Shown: positions 34,855 through 43,025, numbered from the stretch's first letter. The stretch is 50,607 nt of DNA from Prevotella veroralis DSM 19559 = JCM 6290 (GCF_000377625.1 NZ_KB898334.1:46662-97268), one strand, 5' to 3'. Translations and numbers: made by a program. The notes: generated from the letters alone by a model not told the origin.

Positions 34855-36030
34855 CTATCTTTTAAAGCCAACTCTGCCAGTATTAAGGTCTTCTTTTGTC
34901 TGTCGCTCATTTCCTTCCACAATACTGTAATCGTTTTCTTTAAGCTTTGCAAGAAGTAACTGACCTATTGGTTTTACCTCATCTATTATATCAGAGCAAA
35001 GTTTATGAGACATTTGTACAGATGAACCAGCCTCAATGAAGTCCTTTTCTGTCGGATTTGCTTTATACCCAACGCTTGTTGCATGCTGTCCTAAAGGACT
35101 ATCATGAGTCATATCGTAAGCTGGTGAGAGCTTCCACTTTCCATCTACATAAAGGAAAGAGAAATTTCTTGCATGATCGTCAAAATTTTCAGCATAATAG
35201 TTGAACACCATTCTACGAAACTGTTGTTCCACTTCAATATGATCTTGCGTAATGTAGCCTGTCAATGCCAAAAGAGTTTTGTAATCCATTTTGGGAGGAT
35301 TTATACCCTCATCAAGAAGTCCACTGGCTGTGACCATGTGTATACGCTCACCATCGGGAGAAAGATCGAAACGTTCTACTCCGAAGTATCGGTCATTGAA
35401 AAGCTTAAAACGAGGAACAATAATACCAGCTTCCTTTGCTGCATGACTGTACATGTATTCTATCTTACCTGATTCTATTGGATCATTTAGATGCCGGAAT
35501 TTCACAATCCAATGAGACCCGTTCTCTTGTAGCAGTATTTTAGGACGGACACCACCAGAGTTACCGCTATCCACATACAATCTTCCTGCATTCTTATCGG
35601 TTTTCCCTGATAGTATATCCAATGCAGCTTGCTGTATTTTATCAAGATCTTTAAACTTGCTTGGAATCGTTATCTTATTATCAGGAATATAGCATAAAGC
35701 TCCCATACCAGATGAGCCGACAATACTTAGTTTCTGTAAAGGGGTGAGAGACTGATAGTTTATGCCTTCCTTATTCAGTTCTTTTTGTAGTACATACTCC
35801 CCATATCCTCCAGGCATACAATCTTCAAAGACACCGAAGTTACCCTGGAACGGTAGGTAAGGGGCTTCAAATAAGTCCCCTTTCAAAGGTAATTTCAATG
35901 GGGATATTGAAAAACCAGTGTGTAACCATTCGTTGCAGTATTGGAAAAGACAAGTATCATTGATTCCCATGGTAAGTTGTCCAACCAGTCGATCATGATA
36001 CATGACTTTTAATGTTTCAAATCTTCCCAT
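34855..36030 (-). CDS. HipA-like serine/threonine kinase toxin
   Basis: A 391-residue protein. The N-terminal HipA_N region (GRFETLKVMYHDRLVGQLTM) and phosphate-binding loop (VGSSGMGALCYIP) are followed by HWIVKFR and the catalytic loop NFDDHARNFSFLY. The metal-binding DMT in SPAYDMTH is also present. HipA phosphorylates glutamyl-tRNA synthetase in E. coli; the target here is unknown. Start 36030 (MGRFETL) overlaps hipB by 14 nt; the longer frame to 36081 is less typical. It could stabilise the element through addiction. Confidence 0.85.
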   Translation of the reverse strand: MGRFETLKVMYHDRLVGQLTMGINDTCLFQYCNEWLHTGFSISPLKLPLKGDLFEAPYLPFQGNFGVFEDCMPGGYGEYVLQKELNKEGINYQSLTPLQKLSIVGSSGMGALCYIPDNKITIPSKFKDLDKIQQAALDILSGKTDKNAGRLYVDSGNSGGVRPKILLQENGSHWIVKFRHLNDPIESGKIEYMYSHAAKEAGIIVPRFKLFNDRYFGVERFDLSPDGERIHMVTASGLLDEGINPPKMDYKTLLALTGYITQDHIEVEQQFRRMVFNYYAENFDDHARNFSFLYVDGKWKLSPAYDMTHDSPLGQHATSVGYKANPTEKDFIEAGSSVQMSHKLCSDIIDEVKPIGQLLLAKLKENDYSIVEGNERQTKEDLNTGRVGFKR

Positions 36031-36331
36031 CTGTTCCTCTCTTTCTGTTCCTGTTTTTGTTAATCCTAACCATTTCATCAAGACTTGAATACTTTGGTTT
36101 TCCTATTAATTCCATCATATCCTCAGCATAACCAAGTACACGGGCTATCTTCACGAAGCTGGCAAGCGAAATTTCACCTATATGCTCAAATCGCTGTATT
36201 GTAGACAATGGAACACCACTTGTCTCAGATAGAGATTTCTGCGACAGGTTCTTCTCTAATCGACGTAGCCGGCAATTTCTTGATAGACGCCTTAAGATGT
36301 CCTCTGTGGATATAGGTTCAAATATATACAT
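36017..36331 (-). CDS. HipB-like helix-turn-helix antitoxin
   Basis: A 104-residue protein with an HTH_3 domain (RRLEKNLSQKSLSETSGVPL...STIQRFEH) and a basic C-terminal tail that overlaps the hipA start. The HipB-then-HipA order with overlap is the standard arrangement. As in the family, it should repress its own operon by binding the palindromes upstream. Confidence 0.8.
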   Translation of the reverse strand: MYIFEPISTEDILRRLSRNCRLRRLEKNLSQKSLSETSGVPLSTIQRFEHIGEISLASFVKIARVLGYAEDMMELIGKPKYSSLDEMVRINKNRNRKRGTDGKI

Positions 36332-36407
36332 TTATAATAACTATAATATTGATTGTTATATTAAATAACATCACTTAATAACTAATATATAAGTTACTGC
36401 AAATATA
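36332..36407 (-). promoter_or_regulatory. hipBA promoter and operator candidates
   Basis: A TATATTTG -7 box lies at 36400-36407. Downstream, toward hipB, are short palindromes including AACTaatatatAAGTT at about 36381-36395 and a second TAATAAC/GTTATATTA pair. Autoregulated TA operons usually carry such operators around the transcription start. Confidence 0.45.
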
Positions 36408-36456
36408 ATATATATTTTTTTATCCTGCAAGTTTTTGTGCCATATTTTACAACTGA

Positions 36457-36930
36457 CTAATCAGTACACCAGCACCAAATTCCATCAAAGTTGCGTTGCC
36501 CATCATCCTTGAAAGCCAAATGCACTTCTTCTATATAAAAAGGGGAATCTAAATCGTTCCAATCTTTCCAATAGAATTTTTGACCTACTACTGGAATAAA
36601 AGGCATATCCTTATCAAAGAATATTTGGTGGGTACCAGTTGGATCATATACAAACCTGACATGAAACATTTTGGGTTTATTATTAAGAATCCCTTGAATA
36701 TCCTCATAGTTCTTTATAGCCTCTATAGTCACCAAGTCTTCATTGATTTTATTCCACAGAAAGTTCTTAAGGAGCTTATAACCTTTTCCTTCTTGTTCTT
36801 GCAGGATCGCTTTGAAGTCCAAGACTGCCTGTTTGTAACCATCCATAAAACCTGGCATTTTCAGAGAACCATAATCCTGTTTTGATTGCGTATATTGATA
36901 CAGCTTTTTTGTAAAATTCTTGCAGACCAT
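36457..36930 (-). CDS. Hypothetical protein of the cargo region
   Basis: A 157-residue soluble protein. The N-terminal part is helical (MPGFMDGYKQAVLDFKAIL). The C-terminal half is beta-rich and aromatic (VGQKFYWKDWNDLDSPFYIE; GIWCWCTD). No family recognised. It is the last gene of the 37-41 kb cargo operon, separated from the next by 1 bp. Confidence 0.5.
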   Translation of the reverse strand: MVCKNFTKKLYQYTQSKQDYGSLKMPGFMDGYKQAVLDFKAILQEQEGKGYKLLKNFLWNKINEDLVTIEAIKNYEDIQGILNNKPKMFHVRFVYDPTGTHQIFFDKDMPFIPVVGQKFYWKDWNDLDSPFYIEEVHLAFKDDGQRNFDGIWCWCTD

Positions 36931-36931
36931 C

Positions 36932-37177
36932 TTATTTTGTTCTATAATATTTATCTAAACATTTGAAGACTCCAAAAAGTATTTGGACAACAAAAAGTTT
37001 ACATACTCGCTTCCATTTACGCAGAAACAGAGGTAGCCCCTTTGCTGGGTTACGATATTGTTTGTCGACCATCAGCAGCAGTAATAAACAGGTGGCAAGA
37101 TAATAGAAAGTTGTACCACGGGAAGGGTCATTAACTTTCGGGACTATTGCTTTATTTTTTGAATTCATAAGATTCAT
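36932..37177 (-). CDS. Small basic hydrophobic protein
   Basis: An 81-residue protein with a membrane-like stretch (FYYLATCLLLLLMV) and a basic C-terminus (FLRKWKRVCKLFVVQILFGV). Two early Met codons exist (residues 1 and 4). Function unknown; placement suggests it belongs to the cargo operon. Confidence 0.4.
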   Translation of the reverse strand: MNLMNSKNKAIVPKVNDPSRGTTFYYLATCLLLLLMVDKQYRNPAKGLPLFLRKWKRVCKLFVVQILFGVFKCLDKYYRTK

Positions 37178-37179
37178 CT

Positions 37180-37347
37180 TTATAATTGTTCTGTTGCTTC
37201 AACCAGTGCCGGACGGATACGCTCCAATAAATTTCTTGCGTGTTCGACACATGGGTCTTTCCTATCAGATGTATGTTGGGTATAGTCAGATAAGAGTTTC
37301 TCAACAATAGCAAGTTCACCCCATTCTGTTATTTCAACTTTTGTCAT
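37180..37347 (-). CDS. Small 55-residue protein upstream of the gene at 36932
   Basis: An uninterrupted frame of 55 codons starting MTKVEITEWGELAIVEKLL, with an acidic N-terminus and an amphipathic C-terminal helix (EHARNLLERIRPALVEATEQ). It fits neatly between the methyltransferase stop and the next gene in the same direction. Helical, soluble, function unknown. Confidence 0.5.
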   Translation of the reverse strand: MTKVEITEWGELAIVEKLLSDYTQHTSDRKDPCVEHARNLLERIRPALVEATEQL

Positions 37348-37372
37348 TGTCTTGTGATTTTTATATTGATTT

Positions 37373-38968
37373 CTATATTGCTATTGCTTTGGAAATAAGA
37401 GCTGCGCAAAGCGACTCGCAGAGTACCCTGCTCATGTTCACTTCAACGGCATTACCGATATACTTCTTCTGTTCGGTCTGGGTTCCCACAAGGATATAAT
37501 TGTCAGGGAAACCCATGATGCGTTTCAGCTCATTTATATTCAACATGCGCATCTTGATGTCTATGATTCCGTACATGGTCATGAACTCCTTTATCTTGCA
37601 AGTCATTTCACTGTCCGTTTCAAATATCCTTATACCGATACCTTTTTCTGTGGAGATAAGGTAAGGGGGCATCTTATCCATCCGGGCAATCAAAGTGAAG
37701 CACGGCTTATTGATATCTCCACCTGCAGAGTTGAACTGTGGGTTCATCAAGAAACAGTCAACTACTTTTTGCTTCGGTGTTGTCAATACTGCAGGGCAAG
37801 GTGCATCAATGCTGGAAAGTTGACCACCAGCGGAGTATTCATTTGCCAAGAAACGACTTGAAACCAATCCCAGCCTGTCTTTTGCGGTAAGCGTAGGGCA
37901 TGGCGATTCAGTAGAATGGTTCCCTCCATTGCCATAGTAAGCAGTAACAAAGAAATGGTGATCCTTAGTGGTGACAGTTCCGGCAGGAATGTCTATCGAT
38001 TGGTTCTTGGAATACGGATCTCCACTGAATGCTTTGGACATGAAGCTGACATTGGCAATACCCAGACGATTTTGGCAAGCAACAGTTGGGCAAGGCTCGT
38101 CAATTCCAGGAGCGGTGTATTTTCCTGTCTGGTTCATTGAATTATACTTAACAAGAAAGGTTTCCTTTCCACCGGCGACGAATTTGATTAGCCCTGCGTA
38201 AATTCGCTTTAAGGTTTTCTCGCATAGTGGCTTCTTCCTGTCAAAGATACTTTGACCTGAATCATCCATGTCAAGCACTTCTCGAACAGGCTTCCATTTC
38301 TTGTAGGTATGAAACATGCCACTATCACCATTCTTAGAAAAGGTAGGTACAGGAAATGCTATGGGAAGTCCTTTCTTCGCAAATTGACCGAAAAACCTCT
38401 TGCGTGAGGTATATGCGCCGAAATCGGCGGCATTCAGCAAACGCCAGTCATAATGATAGCCGTAAGAGATAACTTTATTTGTCCAACGAATATAGCTGCA
38501 TCCTTTTAACTTCGAGATAGGGTGTCCTTTATCGTCCATGTCCCCCCAGCTCATAAACTCTTCCACATTTTCAATCTGTATGTAGTCAGGGTTTAGCTGC
38601 TCGATATAACGGAAAAGATGTTCTGCAAGCGTCCGACTGTCTGCATCGCGTGGTTGACCGCCTTTGGCTTTACTGAAGTTGGTACATTCAAGGGAAGCCC
38701 ATAAGACAACTAAAGCTGATGGATATTTCATTCTCATTCGATTTAAGTGAGCTGTAAGACCGATAAGGTCAAGTGTGCGAATATCCTCGGTGAAGTGTAA
38801 TGTGTCAGGGTGGTTTGCCTGATGCGATGCGATTGCATTCGCATCATGGTTGACACAGGCGATCACCCTCGCACACTTTGTTCCATCTAACTTTGCATGT
38901 TCAACACCGGTGGATGTTCCACCGGCTCCGCAGAACAAGTCTATATAGAGTAATTTGATGTTTTCCAT
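37373..38968 (-). CDS. C5 cytosine DNA methyltransferase with tandem TRD repeats
   Basis: A 531-residue m5C methyltransferase. Motif I is DLFCGAGGTSTGVEHA at about 10. Motif IV carries the probable catalytic C95 in ASLECTNFS; the usual preceding proline is glutamate. Motif VI is ENV at 133-135, motif VIII SRKRFFGQF at 188-196, motif IX/X near IMGFPDNY and GNAVEV. Between about 285 and 435, five units of about 30-35 residues repeat the pattern xIDxPCPTLTAKDRLGLV and replace a normal target recognition domain. No partner endonuclease is obvious. Confidence 0.85.
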   Translation of the reverse strand: MENIKLLYIDLFCGAGGTSTGVEHAKLDGTKCARVIACVNHDANAIASHQANHPDTLHFTEDIRTLDLIGLTAHLNRMRMKYPSALVVLWASLECTNFSKAKGGQPRDADSRTLAEHLFRYIEQLNPDYIQIENVEEFMSWGDMDDKGHPISKLKGCSYIRWTNKVISYGYHYDWRLLNAADFGAYTSRKRFFGQFAKKGLPIAFPVPTFSKNGDSGMFHTYKKWKPVREVLDMDDSGQSIFDRKKPLCEKTLKRIYAGLIKFVAGGKETFLVKYNSMNQTGKYTAPGIDEPCPTVACQNRLGIANVSFMSKAFSGDPYSKNQSIDIPAGTVTTKDHHFFVTAYYGNGGNHSTESPCPTLTAKDRLGLVSSRFLANEYSAGGQLSSIDAPCPAVLTTPKQKVVDCFLMNPQFNSAGGDINKPCFTLIARMDKMPPYLISTEKGIGIRIFETDSEMTCKIKEFMTMYGIIDIKMRMLNINELKRIMGFPDNYILVGTQTEQKKYIGNAVEVNMSRVLCESLCAALISKAIAI

Positions 38969-38971
38969 TTG

Positions 38972-39313
38972 CTATTCTATATTACCTTCTACCTTGTAAC
39001 CTTTATTCCGAAGATATGTAGCAATATACTCATCATCGTCAACATCTTTAAGTACGTCAAAAAGATAACCTTTTACATACTTCGCAATAGCTTCAGGAGA
39101 GGCTAAGTCTACGTGTTGTGATATAAACTCACATTTCTTTGTCCTACCTAATTGCTCAAACTCGTATTCTAATCCTTTAGAATTGGTGTCTTCAAACAAT
39201 TTAGATATATCACCTTGATGATATAGCTTCCCATTAATATCCATTGCTGTACCATCACTGTAGTATTGCTTTAGCTCTACCACTTCACCTGTCTTTCTAA
39301 GTTTTGCTTTCAT
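38972..39313 (-). CDS. Hypothetical protein next to the methyltransferase
   Basis: A 113-residue protein. It begins MKAKLRKTGEVVELKQYYS, which looks like a small barrel (SH3/KOW-like), and ends with an acidic helix (LFDVLKDVDDDEYIATYL). It is 3 bp upstream of the methyltransferase gene. Not recognised as a restriction component. Confidence 0.5.
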   Translation of the reverse strand: MKAKLRKTGEVVELKQYYSDGTAMDINGKLYHQGDISKLFEDTNSKGLEYEFEQLGRTKKCEFISQHVDLASPEAIAKYVKGYLFDVLKDVDDDEYIATYLRNKGYKVEGNIE

Positions 39314-39316
39314 AAT

Positions 39317-39460
39317 TTACTTTTTCAAATCAAGATAACTTCCGTCACATAATGTTGTCTCCAATTTTCTTATACCCTGAAACAGAATCCTGTTATCATG
39401 CTTGTCGAGGTAAAACATCTTACCTCCGCAACAGATATCAAGGAATGGACTTTTTATCAT
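39317..39460 (-). pseudogene. Truncated SAM-dependent methyltransferase fragment
   Basis: A 47-codon frame starting MIKSPFLDICCGGKMFYLDK. It resembles the N-terminal motif I region (DPCCGSRMFWFDK) of small Bacteroidetes mobile-element methyltransferases. The frame stops soon after the CDGSYLDLKK segment, where an intact homologue would continue with its catalytic region. I therefore read it as a remnant. It overlaps the next gene by 23 bp. Confidence 0.5.
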
Positions 39461-39731
39461 ATTTGTTTTCTTTTGTATTTAATATTTCTTTACAGACTTC
39501 TTCTGCTATTTCCCGAGCTTTGTCCTTGGTTACATACTGGTTTTCCTCGTTACCTGTCTTCTCAATATCGAAAATCAGAAAAAGAATGAAACTTAGGAAA
39601 ACATATAACGGTATTACTGCTATCCATATCCTAAAATCTGCATTCATAAACCATGCGAAATCCAGTGTCGTCAGTGATGCAGACAGATATGTGATGACCG
39701 CTGCGCTTGTAAATGGAAATGAATCTTTCAT
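39438..39731 (-). CDS. Small two-helix membrane protein
   Basis: A 97-residue protein with hydrophobic segments (SAAVITYLSASLTTLDFAWF and IWIAVIPLYVFLSFILFLIF) and a charged cytoplasmic tail (KDKAREIAEEVCKEIL). Function unknown. Confidence 0.5.
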   Translation of the reverse strand: MKDSFPFTSAAVITYLSASLTTLDFAWFMNADFRIWIAVIPLYVFLSFILFLIFDIEKTGNEENQYVTKDKAREIAEEVCKEILNTKENKYDKKSIP

Positions 39732-39736
39732 CTTTT

Positions 39737-40048
39737 TCAGCTATTCTTAATTTTGCTATTGTTCTTATTACTTAATCTCGTTTCTTTCCGATGTTCTGCA
39801 TCATAACGATTGTGACATCGTTGACACAAGGCACGCAGATTATCGGGATCGCAATGTTCTGGAGTATGATCAAGATGTGCTATTGTCAGAACAATATATG
39901 CTAACTTCCCAGTAAATTCATTCGTCCGATATGTATGGTTCTCAACTCCACAGAACTCACAACAATTATTCGCTCGTTCAAGAATTGAAATTCTGATTTG
40001 TTTCCAATTCTTTGGATATCGTGCTTTATTTTCTGGTTTAATCGGCAT
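39737..40048 (-). CDS. HNH endonuclease-like protein
   Basis: A 103-residue protein with the HNH arrangement: CCEFCG (first zinc knuckle), VLTIAHLDHTPEHC carrying the catalytic His, then DNLRALCQRCHNRYD with the second zinc knuckle. Stand-alone HNH proteins of this size occur in phages and mobile elements. It could nick DNA during element mobilization or act in restriction with the nearby methyltransferase, but neither is shown. Confidence 0.8.
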   Translation of the reverse strand: MPIKPENKARYPKNWKQIRISILERANNCCEFCGVENHTYRTNEFTGKLAYIVLTIAHLDHTPEHCDPDNLRALCQRCHNRYDAEHRKETRLSNKNNSKIKNS

Positions 40049-40075
40049 ACTATTGTCCTTTCGTTATTACTAATT

Positions 40076-40402
40076 TTACAGATTAGAACTTACAATCTGG
40101 TCTACAGACTCAAACTGTTGCTCGCCTAATAGTTCCTGGCACACATTGATTATATCAAAAGCCATGTCAGCAGCTTCTTTACTATGCTCGTTGCCAATTT
40201 TTTCTATCATTGACTCTTTGATGTATTTTAGTTCCTTATTACTAAACTCATCATCAAATTTAGCCTCAGTCTGTCGTGCTGTTACCTCAATAGTATAGCC
40301 ATCCTCTCGTTTGAATGACATACTAAATTTACCAGCATTCATTCTTTGACATTGACTAACCATTATATCAAATTGGTTTGACAAATCTGTATTTTCTTTC
40401 AT
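40076..40402 (-). CDS. Hypothetical protein
   Basis: A 108-residue soluble protein. It begins with an acidic helix, then a beta segment (GKFSMSFKREDGYTIEVTAR), and ends with helical residues (EAADMAFDIINVCQELLG). No family recognised. Lies between the HNH gene and a small membrane protein in the cargo operon. Confidence 0.5.
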   Translation of the reverse strand: MKENTDLSNQFDIMVSQCQRMNAGKFSMSFKREDGYTIEVTARQTEAKFDDEFSNKELKYIKESMIEKIGNEHSKEAADMAFDIINVCQELLGEQQFESVDQIVSSNL

Positions 40403-40469
40403 ATCAAATATTATTTACCGAGTATTATCTAACTAATTGTTCTATAAAAATATTCCCTTTTTCAAGGGT

Positions 40470-40706
40470 CTATTTTTCTTCTATGTTTCCATCTTGTCGA
40501 ATATGTTTGTTTTTCTCTTCATTTTTTCTATCTGCGTCAAGCATTAGTATGTCAATTTTATTTTCAACTCTAATTAGCCATTTCAAAATATTATAGAGGA
40601 TGATTAATAATGATATACCAATTAAGAGTAAAGAAATTATTCCTACAGCATCTTGAATCGTTACACTTCCAGAAGTACTCACATAGTTTAATAATCTTTT
40701 TTCCAT
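40470..40706 (-). CDS. Small single-pass membrane protein
   Basis: A 78-residue protein with one hydrophobic helix (AVGIISLLLIGISLLIILYN) and a charged cytoplasmic tail (DADRKNEEKNKHIRQDGN). The neighbouring 40708 gene ends 1 bp before it. Function unknown. Confidence 0.45.
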   Translation of the reverse strand: MEKRLLNYVSTSGSVTIQDAVGIISLLLIGISLLIILYNILKWLIRVENKIDILMLDADRKNEEKNKHIRQDGNIEEK

Positions 40707-40707
40707 C

Positions 40708-40890
40708 TTATTGAAGTATTAATTGTACATGAAAATTATAATCATTGCATAAAGCTGAAATCTGTTTAACCAGTAATGGATCTTGATCACCATATGGGAA
40801 GAATATCATTCTTTCTTTGGTCAAACATCTTATTCCTTTCTTTCTTAGGCTATAGAGTAAATTAGCTCTTCGTCTCAAAGATTTGTTCAT
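40708..40890 (-). CDS. Small basic protein
   Basis: A 60-residue protein with an Arg/Lys-rich N-terminus (MNKSLRRRANLLYSLRKKG) and a more polar C-terminus. It is packed directly against the 40470 gene and 38 bp from the DUF3853-like gene. Function unknown. Confidence 0.45.
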   Translation of the reverse strand: MNKSLRRRANLLYSLRKKGIRCLTKERMIFFPYGDQDPLLVKQISALCNDYNFHVQLILQ

Positions 40891-40928
40891 AGTCTAATAT
40901 GTCTTAGCCTTATGGCTCTATTCGAGTA

Positions 40929-41234
40929 TTACTCAGACTTGGCATTTACCTTTAATAAGGTTCCTACCATATTCTTATTAAACCAATACGTTCCACCAAC
41001 CTTTCTCATGGCACTATCAATTTTGCCACTCTTTACAATACGACACACCGTAGGTACACTACATTTTAGAAATTTTGCAAGAGATTTATAGCCTGATAGC
41101 CAGCTATCTTCGTCAAAAAGCTCATTAGAAGTATTACCTTCATAGCTTTTATTATATGTGTTCATAAGCTCAACAAAATCCTTCACTGACAACTGTGCCA
41201 GTGGAGTCTCTAACAAACTTTGTGTTAATTCCAT
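40929..41234 (-). CDS. DUF3853-like DNA-binding protein, first gene after leader B
   Basis: A 101-residue protein starting MELTQSLLETPLAQLSVKDF. The C-terminal 45 residues contain a winged-helix or excisionase-like motif (KSLAKFLKCSVPTVCRIVKS, then GGTYWFNKNMV). The family lies beside integrases in Bacteroidales elements and may act as an excisionase or regulator. Start 41234 is preferred to 41273 because the latter lies within the leader hairpin. Confidence 0.7.
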   Translation of the reverse strand: MELTQSLLETPLAQLSVKDFVELMNTYNKSYEGNTSNELFDEDSWLSGYKSLAKFLKCSVPTVCRIVKSGKIDSAMRKVGGTYWFNKNMVGTLLKVNAKSE

Positions 41235-41300
41235 ATTCTTCACTTTAATACATAAATTAATAATACCTGGCAAAATGCCAAATCTCTGTCGCCTTGATAA

Positions 41301-41357
41301 TTGTATTAAAGGATATTGGAGAGACTACTGTCTGATAAACCAATAATTGTATTAAAG
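41301..41357 (-). promoter_or_regulatory. Conserved leader element, copy B
   Basis: Sense order: CTTTAATACAATT, left arm TATTGG, 20-nt loop with GACAGTAGTCT, right arm CCAATA, then CTTTAATACAATT again. The arms pair perfectly (6 bp) and differ from copy A. A further TGGCA/TGCCA hairpin at 41268-41280 lies between it and the start codon. Confidence 0.65.
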
Positions 41358-41375
41358 TGTCTCGAAACGACGATA

Positions 41376-41383
41376 CAAAGATA
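41376..41383 (-). promoter_or_regulatory. -7 box TATCTTTG upstream of leader B
   Basis: An exact TAnnTTTG match. The 18-nt distance to the first CTTTAA repeat and the TATCGTC after the box match the relaxase promoter (TATCATC, 18 nt). This implies a 5' UTR of about 135 nt for the cargo operon. Confidence 0.6.
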
Positions 41384-41411
41384 ATAAAATCTATTTCATA
41401 CTCCTTACTTT

Positions 41412-42722
41412 TTACTCATCAAATTGCTTCATATAAGAAGACTTCACTTCATCAGCTATATCAATATAAGGTTTCATAGCTTTGTAATCACTATGTCCTG
41501 TCCACTTCATAACAACACTGGGAGGAATTCCTTTTGCAAGAGCAGTACATATAAATGTACGACGACCGCAGTGAGTTCCTACAAGTTCATATTTAGGCTT
41601 TACCTCATCTATTCGCTTGTTACCTTCATAATGGGTGCTTTTTATAGGTTCATCTATTCCTGCTAATTTGCATAATGTATGAAGCCTCTTATTCATCTTC
41701 TGATTACTTATAATAGGCAGTACTTTTTTATCAGGAAAATGAATATCAGAATACTTGTCCAGGATAGCCTGTGATTTACTGTTTATCTCTATGGTTATTC
41801 TATCTGCTGTTTTTACAGTAACAATTTCAATCTTTCTATTGTGAATATCTTCCCATGTCAGATTATAGGCATCAGAATATCTTAATCCTGTATAGCAGCA
41901 GAATAGGAATACATCACGCACTGCTTCAAGTGATGTATATTTCTCTGGGATTTTAAGGTTTTCTACTTTCTCCAATTCCTCTTGTGTTAAGAATATGACA
42001 CGCTTACTTGCACTCTTCAATTTAGGCTTGAAGTGTTCAAAAGTATGATTAGTATGATAGTCTTTCTCATAACACCAACGAAGATACCAACGTAAGAATC
42101 CAAGCTGTTTATTAATCGTGCTATTCTTCATACCTTTCTTTCCCATATAGTTTATGAAGTCGGCGATACCGTCTTCATTAAAATCTTCAAAGTTCAGTTT
42201 TTTATTAAACTCTTGTAAATGGTTACGTAAAGCTGCAAATTTTTCATAGGTCGCTGGAGTCCAATCATTGAGTTTGCCATTAACTTTCACAAACTCATCA
42301 AAACACTTCCAAAAATCGTTTTTCTTCTTTTTAGGTTTATTAATATCCACTTGATGCACATTTATAGTACTATCTTTTTTAAATGATTCTTCCGTGGTTA
42401 GAGGCTGTGGATTGGTCTTAGCATGAAAGGCATTACGCAATTCTTTAGGCGATGGTATGACCTGTCGTAACTCAAATTCACGAAAAACAGTAACCATACA
42501 TGCACTCATCTGGGACAAATGCTCATTAAACTCATTAGTTACAGTTGTATTGCTATTTAGGGACATTATACGCTGTTGTCTATCGTCCCAATTCTCTTTT
42601 TGAATTACAAGTCCTGTCTGGAAATCCAGTCGATTCCCATTATATGATACACGCATACGAATCCTGTAACCAGCGTCTCTATAATTACGTATTGAAAATT
42701 TTATAGTTCTTTTTATAATCAT
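41412..42722 (-). CDS. Tyrosine recombinase (ICE integrase)
   Basis: A 436-residue phage-type integrase with an N-terminal arm-binding domain (YRIRMRVSYNGNRLDFQTGL), a SAM-like core-binding domain at about 135-220 and a catalytic domain. The catalytic set looks complete: first Arg in CYTGLRYSDA, HCGRRTFICTAL, WTGHSDYKAM and the tyrosine in KPYIDIADEV. It should integrate and excise the ICE that lies to its left. Confidence 0.9.
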   Translation of the reverse strand: MIIKRTIKFSIRNYRDAGYRIRMRVSYNGNRLDFQTGLVIQKENWDDRQQRIMSLNSNTTVTNEFNEHLSQMSACMVTVFREFELRQVIPSPKELRNAFHAKTNPQPLTTEESFKKDSTINVHQVDINKPKKKKNDFWKCFDEFVKVNGKLNDWTPATYEKFAALRNHLQEFNKKLNFEDFNEDGIADFINYMGKKGMKNSTINKQLGFLRWYLRWCYEKDYHTNHTFEHFKPKLKSASKRVIFLTQEELEKVENLKIPEKYTSLEAVRDVFLFCCYTGLRYSDAYNLTWEDIHNRKIEIVTVKTADRITIEINSKSQAILDKYSDIHFPDKKVLPIISNQKMNKRLHTLCKLAGIDEPIKSTHYEGNKRIDEVKPKYELVGTHCGRRTFICTALAKGIPPSVVMKWTGHSDYKAMKPYIDIADEVKSSYMKQFDE

Positions 42723-42740
42723 ATTTGATAACCTTTATTT

Positions 42741-42758
42741 CAAAGTTAATCAAATATA
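42741..42758 (-). promoter_or_regulatory. Promoter boxes of the ICE integrase
   Basis: Two adjacent minus-strand TAnnTTTG boxes: TAACTTTG (42741-42748) and TATATTTG (42751-42758). They lie directly next to the GCCCC repeats, so integrase binding at those repeats could occlude its own promoter. Confidence 0.45.
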
Positions 42759-42761
42759 CAG

Positions 42762-42892
42762 TTTTGCCCCACTTTTTGCCCCAATATTTCCCATTTGTAA
42801 AATAAAAACACTTTGTTGGTGAAGAACAGTTTTTTTATTGGTATTTTTGAACCCCCTTTATTTTGCCCCAAAGTTGCCCTACTTTTTGCCCC
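42762..42892. repeat. TTTTGCCCC direct repeats upstream of the ICE integrase
   Basis: Four exact copies of TTTTGCCCC (ending at 42770, 42782, 42869 and 42892) and one degenerate copy (GTTGCCCT near 42874) lie within 130 bp. The first pair are 12 bp apart. Short direct repeats beside an integrase and att site are typical of arm-type binding sites. Not shown experimentally. Confidence 0.6.
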
Positions 42893-43025
42893 TCACTTTT
42901 TCAAAAAGTATTCGAACTATTACTATCAAGAAATAAAGTATCATATCAAATCATATCAGTAACTTTTTGTTGTTCAATGATTTTTGATATTATTTGATAT
43001 AATTCTTTAATTATTTTGCATAGAA

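Noticed and set aside
34674..34865. Plus-strand open frame starting at 34674 between the ParA operon and hipA
   Set aside because: AT-rich chance frame without a credible protein pattern, overlapping the promoter region of the minus-strand operon.
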